From Candidatus Margulisiibacteriota bacterium (lineage in GTDB: Bacteria; Margulisbacteria; Termititenacia; Termititenacales; Termititenacaceae), in the NCBI GenBank assembly GCA_031279305.1, contig JAITIS010000116.1, positions 1-19,264 of the forward strand: a stretch of 19,264 nt of DNA, written 5' to 3'. Position numbers and translations under genes: made by a program. Positions 1 to 7,743 of this stretch are shown here, one piece after another (position 1 is the stretch's first letter; each line of letters opens with the position of its first letter). Below the pieces are notes generated by a model. It was given only the letters and a program-made list of their open reading frames with translations, searched no databases and was not told the DNA's origin.

Positions 1-377
1 GTAATTTTATTGCTGCCGCTGTCCAGAACATACAACCATTTATGATCCGGCGAGAGCGCCAGATCGCGGGGATAACGCCAGCCGCCAAGACTGCCGGCCG
101 GCTGGAAGCCATTTTTATAAACAAATTTCCAGAGCCGCTGGGCTCCCGTGTCTAACACATACAAATTACCGTCCCTGTCCCGTACCGCGGCCTGCGGTTG
201 GTCAAAATTATTCCGCACCGTAATCTCCGTGTCGTCCCGGTAAATTATCCGCACCAGCTGGCGCAGAGGGTCAGCCAGAATAACCCCGCCGTCCGGCGCG
301 GCGGCAATCTTATAAGGGTTTTCTTCCGCGCCCCACAACCAGCCGCAAAAGGCTAAAACAAACAGCAGTTTTTTCAT
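1..377 (-). CDS. Exported NHL-repeat (beta-propeller) protein, 5' part only
   Basis: The reading frame is open from an ATG at 375-377 to the window edge, giving 125 residues plus part of the next. The N-terminus (MKKLLFVLAFCGWLWGA) is a plausible Sec signal peptide; Cys11 is preceded by Phe, so it is a poor lipobox. Three NHL-like units follow at about residues 21-46, 61-85 and 103-125, each with a Pro start, a D-G or D-H turn and a (V/I)-L-(A)-D segment, as in NHL propeller blades. The family usually forms a six-bladed propeller used for binding, in the periplasm or at the surface. The ATG overlaps the stop of the upstream TPR lipoprotein gene by 4 nt (ATGA), with a GAGG-like ribosome site before it, so the two are probably co-translated. 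The ligand is unknown. The rest of the gene lies outside the window. Confidence 0.75.
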   Translation of the reverse strand, partial: MKKLLFVLAFCGWLWGAEENPYKIAAAPDGGVILADPLRQLVRIIYRDDTEITVRNNFDQPQAAVRDRDGNLYVLDTGAQRLWKFVYKNGFQPAGSLGGWRYPRDLALSPDHKWLYVLDSGSNKI

Positions 378-1939
378 CCAATGACCTCGATAATTTTCTG
401 CAAAACAGCCGCCAGCTCCTGATTATTGGTGTTGTTCAAGACATACCGCCATTCCTTGACAGCGTCCTGAGCGCGGCCAGAATAAAAATAAACATAAGCC
501 AGTTTGTTGCGCAAAAGAATATTGCCGCGGTCTTTTTCCAGCGCGCGCTGCAGATATTTAGCCGCTTGAGTGTATCTTTCCGTGGATAAATAAATATCCG
601 TCAAACCGATCAGCGCTTCCTGCGCGGCTTCATCCAGCCTCAAAACAGCCGTGTAAAAACTATGGGCGCGCTCGTAATCTTCTTGGGCATAATAAACTTT
701 GGCCTTGCCGAGCAGCGCGGGTATAGAAGGTTTTTTAAGCATCTCCGCGGCGCTGTAATAACGCAGAGCGCCGGGATAATCCAGCCGCTGATAATAAGAC
801 TCCGCCAGTTCCAGACTCAACTCGTAATCATTGGCCAACATTTTTTCCTTCAGGAGCAAAACAGTGTGCGCGCTTTCATTTTTGAGGCTCAAATCCTGCG
901 GAGACAATTGCAGCCCTCTGGCATAATAATCCAGCGCCCGGTCATAGTCCGCATACGGCATATAAGTCTGCCCCAGCTCCAGATATATGGAAGCCAGTAA
1001 AGTTTTATCCTGCGCGTGCTGCAAAGCCTTTTCCAGATACTGGCGCGCGGACAGATAATCCTGCTTATTTTTATAAGACAGAGCCAGTCCCAGATAGGCT
1101 GGAGCGGAATTTGGAGCGGCAGAGAGAGCCTGCCGGTAATAATAAACCGCGCGGTCCGGCAGATTAAGCAAGTCGTAATAATAACCCAGTCCGGCATAAA
1201 TCCCCGAATTGCGCGGCTCGTGTCTAAGCTGATGCAAAAGCCAAGCGATTTTTAGTTTGACCTCCAGTATTTGATTCTGCCCGTCGATTTTAAGAGCCAG
1301 CGCATAATATCTAGCCGCTTCCCGGTAATCCTGCAGCTGCAAAGCCGCCTCGCCGCAAAGCGCGTAGATTGAAAATTTCAGCTGTTCCGCGACTATTTGC
1401 TGGTTTGCTGAAAAGACAATATATTCCTGCTCTAGTTTTTGGCCGGCGGCATTCAGCCAACGCATGGCTTCCCGGTGCTGCCCCTGATAATAAGCCCGCA
1501 AACCAGCGATATAATCCTCCGCGCCGTAGCTCACCGCCAGATATTTTTTTTCCTGAAACAGCCGCAGGGCAGAACCAAAATCCTGCTGCTGGGCATATAG
1601 GGCGGCCAAAAGCAGCCGGAGCTGTATTTCTTCCGGCGCTTTGTCCAGCGCAATGGAAAAATTTTCCACGGCTTTTTGCTGATCGCCTTGTTTGAGGTAG
1701 ATAACGCCCCACATCAATTCGCGGTACATTGATTTTTGGAAATATTCCTCATCTTTGAGAAAACGGTTGGCGGTTTTCAGCTCGATCACCGCCTGCTCGT
1801 ACATACCCAGCTCAAAAAAACGCGCGGCGTATTCCAGATGCACAAAAGCGTCCCGGTCGCAGGATACCAGCAGGAAAAGCAGAAAAATAATTAAACAAAA
1901 AAGAACCGGGTGTTTTTTAGCTAAAGAACCAAGGGACAA
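374..1939 (-). CDS. TPR-repeat lipoprotein
   Basis: This is a 521-residue protein from the preferred start. A hydrophobic stretch ends in the lipobox L-V-S-C (Cys27 in this numbering), followed by Asp-Arg-Asp, so a lipid-anchored periplasmic protein is predicted. The rest is a long array of tetratricopeptide-like helix pairs, roughly ten units, with recurring A..Y......L.P and YY..AL/YY.RAL patterns (e.g. GYYYDLLNLPDRAVYYYRQA). TPR arrays are protein-binding scaffolds. I chose the TTG at 1937-1939 because GGAGG (1947-1951) sits 7 nt upstream; the TTG at 1943-1945, two codons earlier, leaves only one base after the same GGAGG. The gene overlaps the NHL-repeat gene by 4 nt and is divergent from the barrel gene. 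Asp directly after the lipid-modified Cys is an inner-membrane retention signal in E. coli; whether that rule holds here is unknown. The exact partner cannot be named. Confidence 0.88.
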   Translation of the reverse strand: MSLGSLAKKHPVLFCLIIFLLFLLVSCDRDAFVHLEYAARFFELGMYEQAVIELKTANRFLKDEEYFQKSMYRELMWGVIYLKQGDQQKAVENFSIALDKAPEEIQLRLLLAALYAQQQDFGSALRLFQEKKYLAVSYGAEDYIAGLRAYYQGQHREAMRWLNAAGQKLEQEYIVFSANQQIVAEQLKFSIYALCGEAALQLQDYREAARYYALALKIDGQNQILEVKLKIAWLLHQLRHEPRNSGIYAGLGYYYDLLNLPDRAVYYYRQALSAAPNSAPAYLGLALSYKNKQDYLSARQYLEKALQHAQDKTLLASIYLELGQTYMPYADYDRALDYYARGLQLSPQDLSLKNESAHTVLLLKEKMLANDYELSLELAESYYQRLDYPGALRYYSAAEMLKKPSIPALLGKAKVYYAQEDYERAHSFYTAVLRLDEAAQEALIGLTDIYLSTERYTQAAKYLQRALEKDRGNILLRNKLAYVYFYSGRAQDAVKEWRYVLNNTNNQELAAVLQKIIEVIG

Positions 1940-1946
1940 GTCCAAG

Positions 1947-1951
1947 CCTCC
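1947..1951 (-). promoter_or_regulatory. Ribosome binding site deciding the TTG start of the TPR lipoprotein gene
   Basis: GGAGG on the minus strand lies 7 nt before the TTG at 1937-1939 but only 1 nt before the TTG at 1943-1945. The downstream TTG is therefore the likelier start. An ATG at 1951-1953 is in another frame and soon meets a stop. Confidence 0.6.
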
Positions 1952-2025
1952 ATCCCCCGTCTTTATGCAATAATATTATTTATTTTACCTCTTTTACGCC
2001 GCGCAAAACAAGCTTTCACGGTTAA

Positions 2026-2057
2026 GGTATATATTCCGCCAAAATGGGTATATTTCC
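2026..2057 (+). repeat. Two near-identical direct repeats in the divergent promoter region
   Basis: GGTATATATTCC (2026-2037) and GGTATATTTCC (2047-2057) begin 21 bp apart, close to two helical turns. Each is also an imperfect palindrome. They lie 19-50 bp upstream of the barrel start and about 90-120 bp upstream of the TPR gene, where an operator or overlapping -10 elements (TATATT) would be expected. A regulator site is inference; the TATA-rich character may simply reflect promoter sequence. Confidence 0.4.
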
Positions 2058-2075
2058 AGATATACGGGGGAAGTC

Positions 2076-3695
2076 GTGCGGCTCAAAAACATCATATTCA
2101 GTCTGGTCTGTCTGGGAGCTTTCAGTTTTGGCTCCACAGCCGGCAGTTTTCTGGAAAATGCCATTTCCGCCCGGGCAATGGCGCTGGGCAACGCCGGCGC
2201 GGCGCTCGATGACAGCAGCGCGGCATATCTCAACCCCGCCGCGATCAAGCTGAGCAGGGCCGGACAGACCTATCAGGCTATGCAGGGCAAGGTTTTGAAT
2301 GAAATCAATTATTTTGCGTTTAACTACGGATTGACTAATTCTGCTTTTTTTGATCTGGGGCTGGGGTTTTCTTTTCTCAACAGCGGCGTGGAAGGCATAC
2401 AAGCCGCGACTTATGACAATAACACCGGCACCGCCGCTTACACCGGCGAGGAATTCGGGTACAGCGGACAGGCTTATATCTTTACGCTCGGCCGCAGCAT
2501 GTTTCAGGATCTGTATCTGGGAGCCAATCTTAAAGCGGTGCGGGAAAATCTTTACGAGCAGACCAGCAGCGGCGCCGGCCTTGATCTGGGCTTGATCTGG
2601 CAAAAAGGCAAATTTACGCTCGGCCTGTCGCTCATCAACCTGATCGCTCCGAATTTAAGCTGGTCTGAAGGCTGGCGGGAAAGCCTGAATCCCAAAGCCC
2701 TTTTCAGCCTGGCCTATCAGGTGCTGCGCAACTGGACTGTCTACTCCGACATCACTCAGGACGGCGAACGTCCGGTATATTTCGGGCTGGGCACGGAGAT
2801 CACTTTGTTTGACACGGTGGCCCTGCGGGCCGGCTGGAACCCCGATCAGCTGTCCGCCGGCACAGGCTTCAATTTCAAAGGGCTAGCCATAGATTACGCT
2901 TTTTTGATCAGCAGCGAGGCGGATGTCGGTTCCAGCCAGTATATTTCTATCGCTTATCTGTTAGACACAAACAAAGAATTGGACCGGCTGTCCGCGGAAG
3001 AGCGCCGCCGCAAACAAATGCAGGATATGATCGAGGCAGAAAAACAGCGCAAGGAAATACAACCGGTCGAGGATTGGACCACGGCTTTAGAACAACCTGC
3101 GCAAATAGATGATATATTTGCCGCGTCGTCCGCCGCACAGCCAGTAATAGAAGATTGGACCAGTTTATTTGATGAACCGACCAGTACAATATTGCCCGTA
3201 GAAATAGCGCGGCCAGCAGAGATAATGCTAGAACCAACACCGGACGCGGAAATATTTACGTCAGAATCGCCGGCGGCGGAACCTTTGGAGATCATCTCCG
3301 CACCAGCCGCGGCGCTTATCGAACTAGAGCCAACGGCTGCGCCGGTAGAGTTCGCCGAACTGCCGGTGGAAGCTGTATATGATTATCAAATCGCGCTTAT
3401 GGCCAGCAGATATTTTTATCAAAGCAATAGACTGCAAACCAGTGTTTATCTGGACAATCTGGGCAATCAGCCTCTGACTATTAACGCCACATTCAAGATT
3501 GTGGACAGCCGTGGCAAGACTATCTATGAGAATAATAGCATAGAGCAAATAATTCCTGTCGAGGCAACGGAAGTTATTCGCTTGAATTACACCGAACCAA
3601 TGTCTGATGGTGTATATTCACTGGAATTCAATGCAACTTCAACCAAAGGCACGCTGTACAAGAAAGAAAATTTTATCAAGAACAGCGATCAATAA
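2076..3695 (+). CDS. PorV/UPF0164-like outer-membrane beta-barrel with C-terminal Ig-like domain
   Basis: A 539-residue protein starts at GTG 2076, with a purine-rich GGGGGAAG site just upstream. Residues 1-23 look like a signal peptide. Residues 32-56 carry the family hallmark (ARAMALGNAG then D-D-S-S-A-A-Y-L-N-P-A-A), typical of FadL/PorV/UPF0164 barrels. Alternating amphipathic strands continue to about residue 295 (ISIAYLL). A short charged helix (about 300-328) leads into an acidic Ala/Pro/Glu-rich linker (about 329-432) containing two copies of an E-D-W-T motif (332-335 and 359-362). Residues about 433-539 look like a beta-sandwich (V-D-S-R-G-K and S-D-G-V-Y-S-L elements) of the FlgD-Ig or secretion-CTD kind. 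In this barrel family the C-terminus is usually periplasmic, so the tail would hang into the periplasm. It is the only plus-strand gene and converges on atpC. Substrate and role are unknown. Confidence 0.82.
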   Translation: MRLKNIIFSLVCLGAFSFGSTAGSFLENAISARAMALGNAGAALDDSSAAYLNPAAIKLSRAGQTYQAMQGKVLNEINYFAFNYGLTNSAFFDLGLGFSFLNSGVEGIQAATYDNNTGTAAYTGEEFGYSGQAYIFTLGRSMFQDLYLGANLKAVRENLYEQTSSGAGLDLGLIWQKGKFTLGLSLINLIAPNLSWSEGWRESLNPKALFSLAYQVLRNWTVYSDITQDGERPVYFGLGTEITLFDTVALRAGWNPDQLSAGTGFNFKGLAIDYAFLISSEADVGSSQYISIAYLLDTNKELDRLSAEERRRKQMQDMIEAEKQRKEIQPVEDWTTALEQPAQIDDIFAASSAAQPVIEDWTSLFDEPTSTILPVEIARPAEIMLEPTPDAEIFTSESPAAEPLEIISAPAAALIELEPTAAPVEFAELPVEAVYDYQIALMASRYFYQSNRLQTSVYLDNLGNQPLTINATFKIVDSRGKTIYENNSIEQIIPVEATEVIRLNYTEPMSDGVYSLEFNATSTKGTLYKKENFIKNSDQ

Positions 3696-3952
3696 TCCCC
3701 CGCTCTAGCAAAACTGCCGGCCAGAATCACCGCGGTGTTCCCGGCAAACTGCAAAAAAGCGTCACCGCCAACTGTGTAATATTTGGGCGCAGAAGTTGTT
3801 TTGAGACGTACCGGCGAATCAGCTTTAAGTCTGGCAATTAAAGGCAGATGATCTTTAAGCAATCCTAATTCTCCGGTGACGGACTGCACAAATACCCCGG
3901 TTATATTTTCCTCGATTATTTTGTCCGTGGCTGAGGCCAAAATACATTTCAT
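3689..3952 (-). CDS. atpC: F-type ATP synthase epsilon subunit, short form
   Basis: At 87 residues this matches only the N-terminal beta-sandwich of epsilon (usual length 130-140). The signature T-G-E-L-G-L-L-K-D-H-L-P-L-I is present at 26-39, and the V-G-G-D-A-F/V-I-L-A-G strands follow at 61-79. The two C-terminal helices that inhibit rotation in E. coli are absent; the ORF simply stops after the sandwich. Short forms of this kind are known, for example in Chlorobi and Bacteroidetes. Epsilon joins gamma to the c-ring in the central stalk. The start lies 3 nt after the atpD stop without a convincing Shine-Dalgarno sequence, so translational coupling is likely. Its stop overlaps the 3' end of the convergent barrel gene by 7 bp. 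Confidence 0.9.
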   Translation of the reverse strand: MKCILASATDKIIEENITGVFVQSVTGELGLLKDHLPLIARLKADSPVRLKTTSAPKYYTVGGDAFLQFAGNTAVILAGSFARAGDY

Positions 3953-3955
3953 TTT

Positions 3956-5368
3956 CTACTGCATCTTGGCGGCTTTTTCCCGCACTTCTTCAATAGAGCC
4001 GGCCATATAAAAGGCTTGTTCCGGCAGATCATCCGCCGCGCCGCTTAAAATAGTCCGAAAACCTTGAATAGTGTCCACTAGTTTGACATAACGCCCCGGC
4101 AGTCCGGTGAATTGCTCGGCCACCGCAAAAGGCTGGGAAAAAAACCGCTGTATTTTACGCGCGCGGTTGACGATCAGCTCATCCTCTTTGGGCAATTCGG
4201 ACACGCCCAAAATAGCCACAATATCTTTTAATTCATTGTATCTCTGCAAAACCCGCTTCACTTCCTGCGCGGTCTGGTAATGTTCCCTGCCGACTATCGA
4301 GACGTCCAAAATACGCGAGCTGGACTGCAGGGGATCGACAGCCGGATAAATGCCCATCGCCGCGATCTGCCTAGACAGCACGGTGGATGCGTCCAAATGA
4401 CTAAAAGTAATTGCCGCCGCCGGATCGGTAATATCATCCGCCGGCACAAACACCGCTTGAATAGAAGTGATGTAACCGCTGCGGGTCGAAGTGATGCGCT
4501 CCTCCAGCCGTCCCATTTCCACGCCCAGCGTCGGCTGATACCCCACAGCGGAAGGCATACGCCCCAGCAGCGTGGACACTTCCGAGCCGGCCTGCACAAA
4601 ACGAAAAACATTATCCATAAAAAACAAAACATCCTGATGCTCGCGGTCGCGGAAATATTCGGCTTGGGTCAAAGCAGTCAGCGGAGTGATGAGCCGGGCG
4701 CCCGGCTGCTCGCCCATCTGGCCAAAAACCAGCGATGTTTTTTGCAAGACACCGGAGCTTTTCATATCCAGCCAGAGATCGTTGCCCTCTCTAGTGCGTT
4801 CGCCCACGCCGGCAAACACCGAGATGCCGCCGTGATGAGTGGCCATATTATGAATAAGCTCCATAATGATGACTGTCTTGCCCACGCCGGCGCCGCCGAA
4901 AAGCCCGGTCTTGCCGCCTTTGACATAGGGCGACATCAGATCGATCACTTTGATGCCGGTCTCGTAAACATTGTCCTGCGGATCAATATCCTGAAACAGC
5001 GGCGGGTTGCCGCGGATAGAATGTCTTTCTGTCTCTGGCGGTATCGGCGGGCCGTTGTCGATAGTCTCGCCCATCGGATTAAACACCCGGCCTAAAACTG
5101 TCTTGCCGACCGGCGTCATAATAGGATGTCCGGTGTCCACCGCTTCAGCGCCTCTGGGCAGGCCTTCTGTCGGTAAAAGCGAAACACAACGCACAATGCC
5201 GCCTTCGGTTTGCATCGCCACTTCGGCGATCACCCGCTGCTTAACACCGTTATAATTATGCCTGATTTCTATGGCATTGCGGATCTCCGGTATTTCGTCC
5301 TGCTCAAAATGAATATCAATGATCGGCCCGATGATCTGAATAACTTTGCCCCTGCCGCCTGCCGCCAT
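3956..5368 (-). CDS. atpD: F-type ATP synthase beta subunit (catalytic)
   Basis: This 470-residue protein has full family length. The P-loop GGAGVGKT is at 158-165, the catalytic Glu is E189 in G-E-R-T-R, and a Walker B strand lies around 247-252 (VLFFMD). Conserved G-R-M-P-S-A-V-G-Y-Q-P-T is at 269-280. It forms the three catalytic nucleotide sites with AtpA on the membrane's cytoplasmic side. The loop that normally reads DELSEED is S-E-L-P-K-E-D at 390-396, so it is less acidic. This loop meets gamma and, in enzymes that have it, the epsilon C-terminal domain, which is missing here. GGGGAG (5375-5380) sits 6 nt upstream of the ATG, overlapping the end of atpG; the two genes are separated by one base. 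Confidence 0.97.
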   Translation of the reverse strand: MAAGGRGKVIQIIGPIIDIHFEQDEIPEIRNAIEIRHNYNGVKQRVIAEVAMQTEGGIVRCVSLLPTEGLPRGAEAVDTGHPIMTPVGKTVLGRVFNPMGETIDNGPPIPPETERHSIRGNPPLFQDIDPQDNVYETGIKVIDLMSPYVKGGKTGLFGGAGVGKTVIIMELIHNMATHHGGISVFAGVGERTREGNDLWLDMKSSGVLQKTSLVFGQMGEQPGARLITPLTALTQAEYFRDREHQDVLFFMDNVFRFVQAGSEVSTLLGRMPSAVGYQPTLGVEMGRLEERITSTRSGYITSIQAVFVPADDITDPAAAITFSHLDASTVLSRQIAAMGIYPAVDPLQSSSRILDVSIVGREHYQTAQEVKRVLQRYNELKDIVAILGVSELPKEDELIVNRARKIQRFFSQPFAVAEQFTGLPGRYVKLVDTIQGFRTILSGAADDLPEQAFYMAGSIEEVREKAAKMQ

Positions 5369-5369
5369 A

Positions 5370-6224
5370 CTAAACTCCCCGTTCTTTTTTTTCTGCCGAG
5401 ACTTTTAAGACATCAAAAGCACTGATGACTTCCGACAATTCCTGAGTGATGCGGGTCTGGCGGGTTTTATTATACTCCAGCAGCAAACCGCCTAAAATCA
5501 GCTCGGCGTTGTCATTGGCATTTTTCATACTCAAAAGCCGGAAATAATATTCACCGGCGGCGGATTCCCAGTAGGCTTTAGCCAGACAGGCCGTCAGGTA
5601 GCCTTTGAGCGCTTCAGGATAAAGAGCATCCACATCCGGCTCCAGCAATATCTCTTTTTCTACAGCCGGCGGATCCGGCGGATAAATTTTCTGCGCCAAG
5701 GGAGTCTGTTCCAGCACGGATACCAGTCGATTATAAATAAAACAAACTTCTATCTTTTCTCCGGCTAAAATTTTAGCCCCGATTTCAGCGACCAGCCCCG
5801 CGGTTTCCTCCCGATAAGTATTCTCTCTGGCCGCGATATGCTGAAATTCCCGCGCCAGCACGTGTTTCCATTTAGCCTGAAACCGGCCAAGCAGATAAAG
5901 TTTCGGCGGGATTTTTTCCGTCGCGAGCGCGGCGCGCAGACAGTTCAGGAGCTTTTCATTAAAACCACCGCAAAACCCCTTCTGCGAAAAAAAGGCTAGA
6001 CAATATTTTTGCGATGTCTCCTGCGAAGCTCCCGGTTTAATAACATATTTAAGCGCCAGCGCCCCGAAAAGTCCGGCGTACAACTCTTGATAATCTTTCG
6101 CGCTGGCCGCATTTTGACGCATCTTATGAATTTTCGTGCGGGTGACCATTTCCATAGCTTTGGTCACTTTATGCAGATTGGTGATCGTCCGAACCCGGTC
6201 TTTAATGGCTGACAATTGCGACAT
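5370..6224 (-). CDS. atpG: F-type ATP synthase gamma subunit (central stalk)
   Basis: This 284-residue protein is the rotor shaft inside the alpha3-beta3 ring. The N-terminal helix carries the family pattern R-V-R-T-I-T-N-L-H-K-V-T-K-A-M-E-M-V (10-27). The C-terminal helix carries T-R-Q-T-R-I-T-Q-E-L-S-E-V-I. The middle Rossmann-like part is more divergent, as usual for gamma. The protein runs about nine residues past the normal end of the C-terminal helix, with a charged tail ending A-E-K-K-E-R-G-V. The start codon lies inside the end of atpA, a 23-nt overlap. An AAGGA element sits about 9 nt upstream of the ATG, within atpA. Confidence 0.95.
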   Translation of the reverse strand: MSQLSAIKDRVRTITNLHKVTKAMEMVTRTKIHKMRQNAASAKDYQELYAGLFGALALKYVIKPGASQETSQKYCLAFFSQKGFCGGFNEKLLNCLRAALATEKIPPKLYLLGRFQAKWKHVLAREFQHIAARENTYREETAGLVAEIGAKILAGEKIEVCFIYNRLVSVLEQTPLAQKIYPPDPPAVEKEILLEPDVDALYPEALKGYLTACLAKAYWESAAGEYYFRLLSMKNANDNAELILGGLLLEYNKTRQTRITQELSEVISAFDVLKVSAEKKERGV

Positions 6225-7728
6225 CTAAAAATTCCTTTTTAAAATTTTCAATTATATTTTTCAAAGTCTCCGCCAGTTCCGCCGGCAGCTCTTGAGTTTT
6301 GCGAATGTCTCGCAGGACGTCCCTGTATTTAGCACGGATATGTTTAAGCAAAGCCGCCTCAAAAGGCAGGATCCGCTCCACCGGCAGATCGTCTAACAGC
6401 TCGCGCACGCCGGCAAAAATACTGACTACTTGCTCTTCGATCGGCATTGGATTGTTCTTGTCCTGCTTAAGCAGCTCGACCATTACCGCGCCTTTACGCA
6501 GCTGGCGCAGAGTTTCCTTATCCAGCTCCGAAGAAAACATCGAAAAGGCTTCTTTTTCCCGGTACTGCGCCAGATCGATGCGCAGTGTGCCGGAAATACT
6601 GCGGATAGCTTTGATCTGCGCGCTGCCGCCCACCCGCGACACGGAGATGCCGGCGTTGACCGCGGGACGCAGGCCGCTGTTGAATAGATCCGCCTCTAAA
6701 AATATTTGGCCATCGGTGATCGAGATAACATTAGTCGGGATATAGGCGGAGATGTCATTGCCCTGCGTCTCGATAATCGGCAGAGCCGTCATCGAACCTC
6801 CACCCAGCGCTTGAGAGAGTTTGGCGGCACGCTCCAGCAGACGGGAATGCAGATAAAAAATATCGCCAGGGTAGGCTTCGCGGCCGGGCGGACGGCGCAT
6901 TAAAAGCGAAATATGCCGGTAAGCCGCGGCGTGCTTGCTCAAATCATCATAAATAATCAGCGTATCTTTTTTATGCTCATACATAAAATATTCCGCAATG
7001 GCACAGCCCACAAAAGGCGCCAAATACTGCTCGATAGCCGGCGCGCTGGCCGGCGCTTCGACAATAATTGTATTTTTCAGCGCATCCTGCTTCTCCAGCT
7101 GATGGCGGAGTTTGACAACTGTGGATTCTTTTTGGCCTACCGCCACATAAACGGAGATTACCCCGGTGTCTTTCTGGCTGATAATGGTATCCACAGCTAG
7201 CGTGGTTTTGCCGGTCTGGCGGTCACCGATGATCAGCTCCCGCTGGCCGCGGCCGATCGGCACCAGCGCGTCCACCACTTTGTAGCCGGTCTGCAAAGGC
7301 ACGCGCACCGGCTCTCGGTCTATCACGCCGGGGGCTGGACGCTCCAGCGGAGCGACTGACTCAGCGGCCAGAGGCCCTAGGCCATCCAGCGGATCGCCCA
7401 TAGGATTAAGCACGCGACCCAGCATCGAGCGACCGACCGAGATGCCGATAACGTGTCCGGTGCGCTTGACCCACGCGCCTTCTTTTACTTTGGTGTGGTT
7501 CTCCAGTATCGCGCAGATGATCTCTTCTTTTTCCAGATTGAATATCGTGCCGTAAATCTTGCCGGGAAACTCCAGCAACTCGCCGTTGAGCGCGGAGCTA
7601 AGCCCCCTGATCCGCGCGATGCCGTCCGCCGATTCAATCACCGCGCCCACTTCGTCTACTCCGGAGATCAAATTCAGACCGCCTATTTTTTGCTGTATGC
7701 CGCGCAATATTGCATCGGTCAAGGGCAT
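6202..7728 (-). CDS. atpA: F-type ATP synthase alpha subunit
   Basis: This 508-residue protein has normal length. It shows the non-catalytic P-loop GDRQTGKT (168-175), the strand-loop T-L-I-I-Y-D-D-L-S-K-H-A around 256-267, and S-V-S-R-V-G-G-S-A-Q, where R365 corresponds to the arginine finger (E. coli alphaR376) that reaches into the beta site. Alpha alternates with beta in the F1 head, and its N-terminus contacts delta. The ATG has a strong AGAGGAGAG-type ribosome site about 8 nt upstream. The 15-nt gap to atpH and the overlap with atpG place it mid-operon. Confidence 0.97.
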   Translation of the reverse strand: MPLTDAILRGIQQKIGGLNLISGVDEVGAVIESADGIARIRGLSSALNGELLEFPGKIYGTIFNLEKEEIICAILENHTKVKEGAWVKRTGHVIGISVGRSMLGRVLNPMGDPLDGLGPLAAESVAPLERPAPGVIDREPVRVPLQTGYKVVDALVPIGRGQRELIIGDRQTGKTTLAVDTIISQKDTGVISVYVAVGQKESTVVKLRHQLEKQDALKNTIIVEAPASAPAIEQYLAPFVGCAIAEYFMYEHKKDTLIIYDDLSKHAAAYRHISLLMRRPPGREAYPGDIFYLHSRLLERAAKLSQALGGGSMTALPIIETQGNDISAYIPTNVISITDGQIFLEADLFNSGLRPAVNAGISVSRVGGSAQIKAIRSISGTLRIDLAQYREKEAFSMFSSELDKETLRQLRKGAVMVELLKQDKNNPMPIEEQVVSIFAGVRELLDDLPVERILPFEAALLKHIRAKYRDVLRDIRKTQELPAELAETLKNIIENFKKEFLDVAIVSH

Positions 7729-7743
7729 AATATACTCTCCTCT

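Noticed and set aside
4280..5095. 271-codon plus-strand ORF antisense to atpD
   Set aside because: It is a shadow of a highly conserved gene, is rich in Arg and His with no domain pattern, and has no sign of independent coding.
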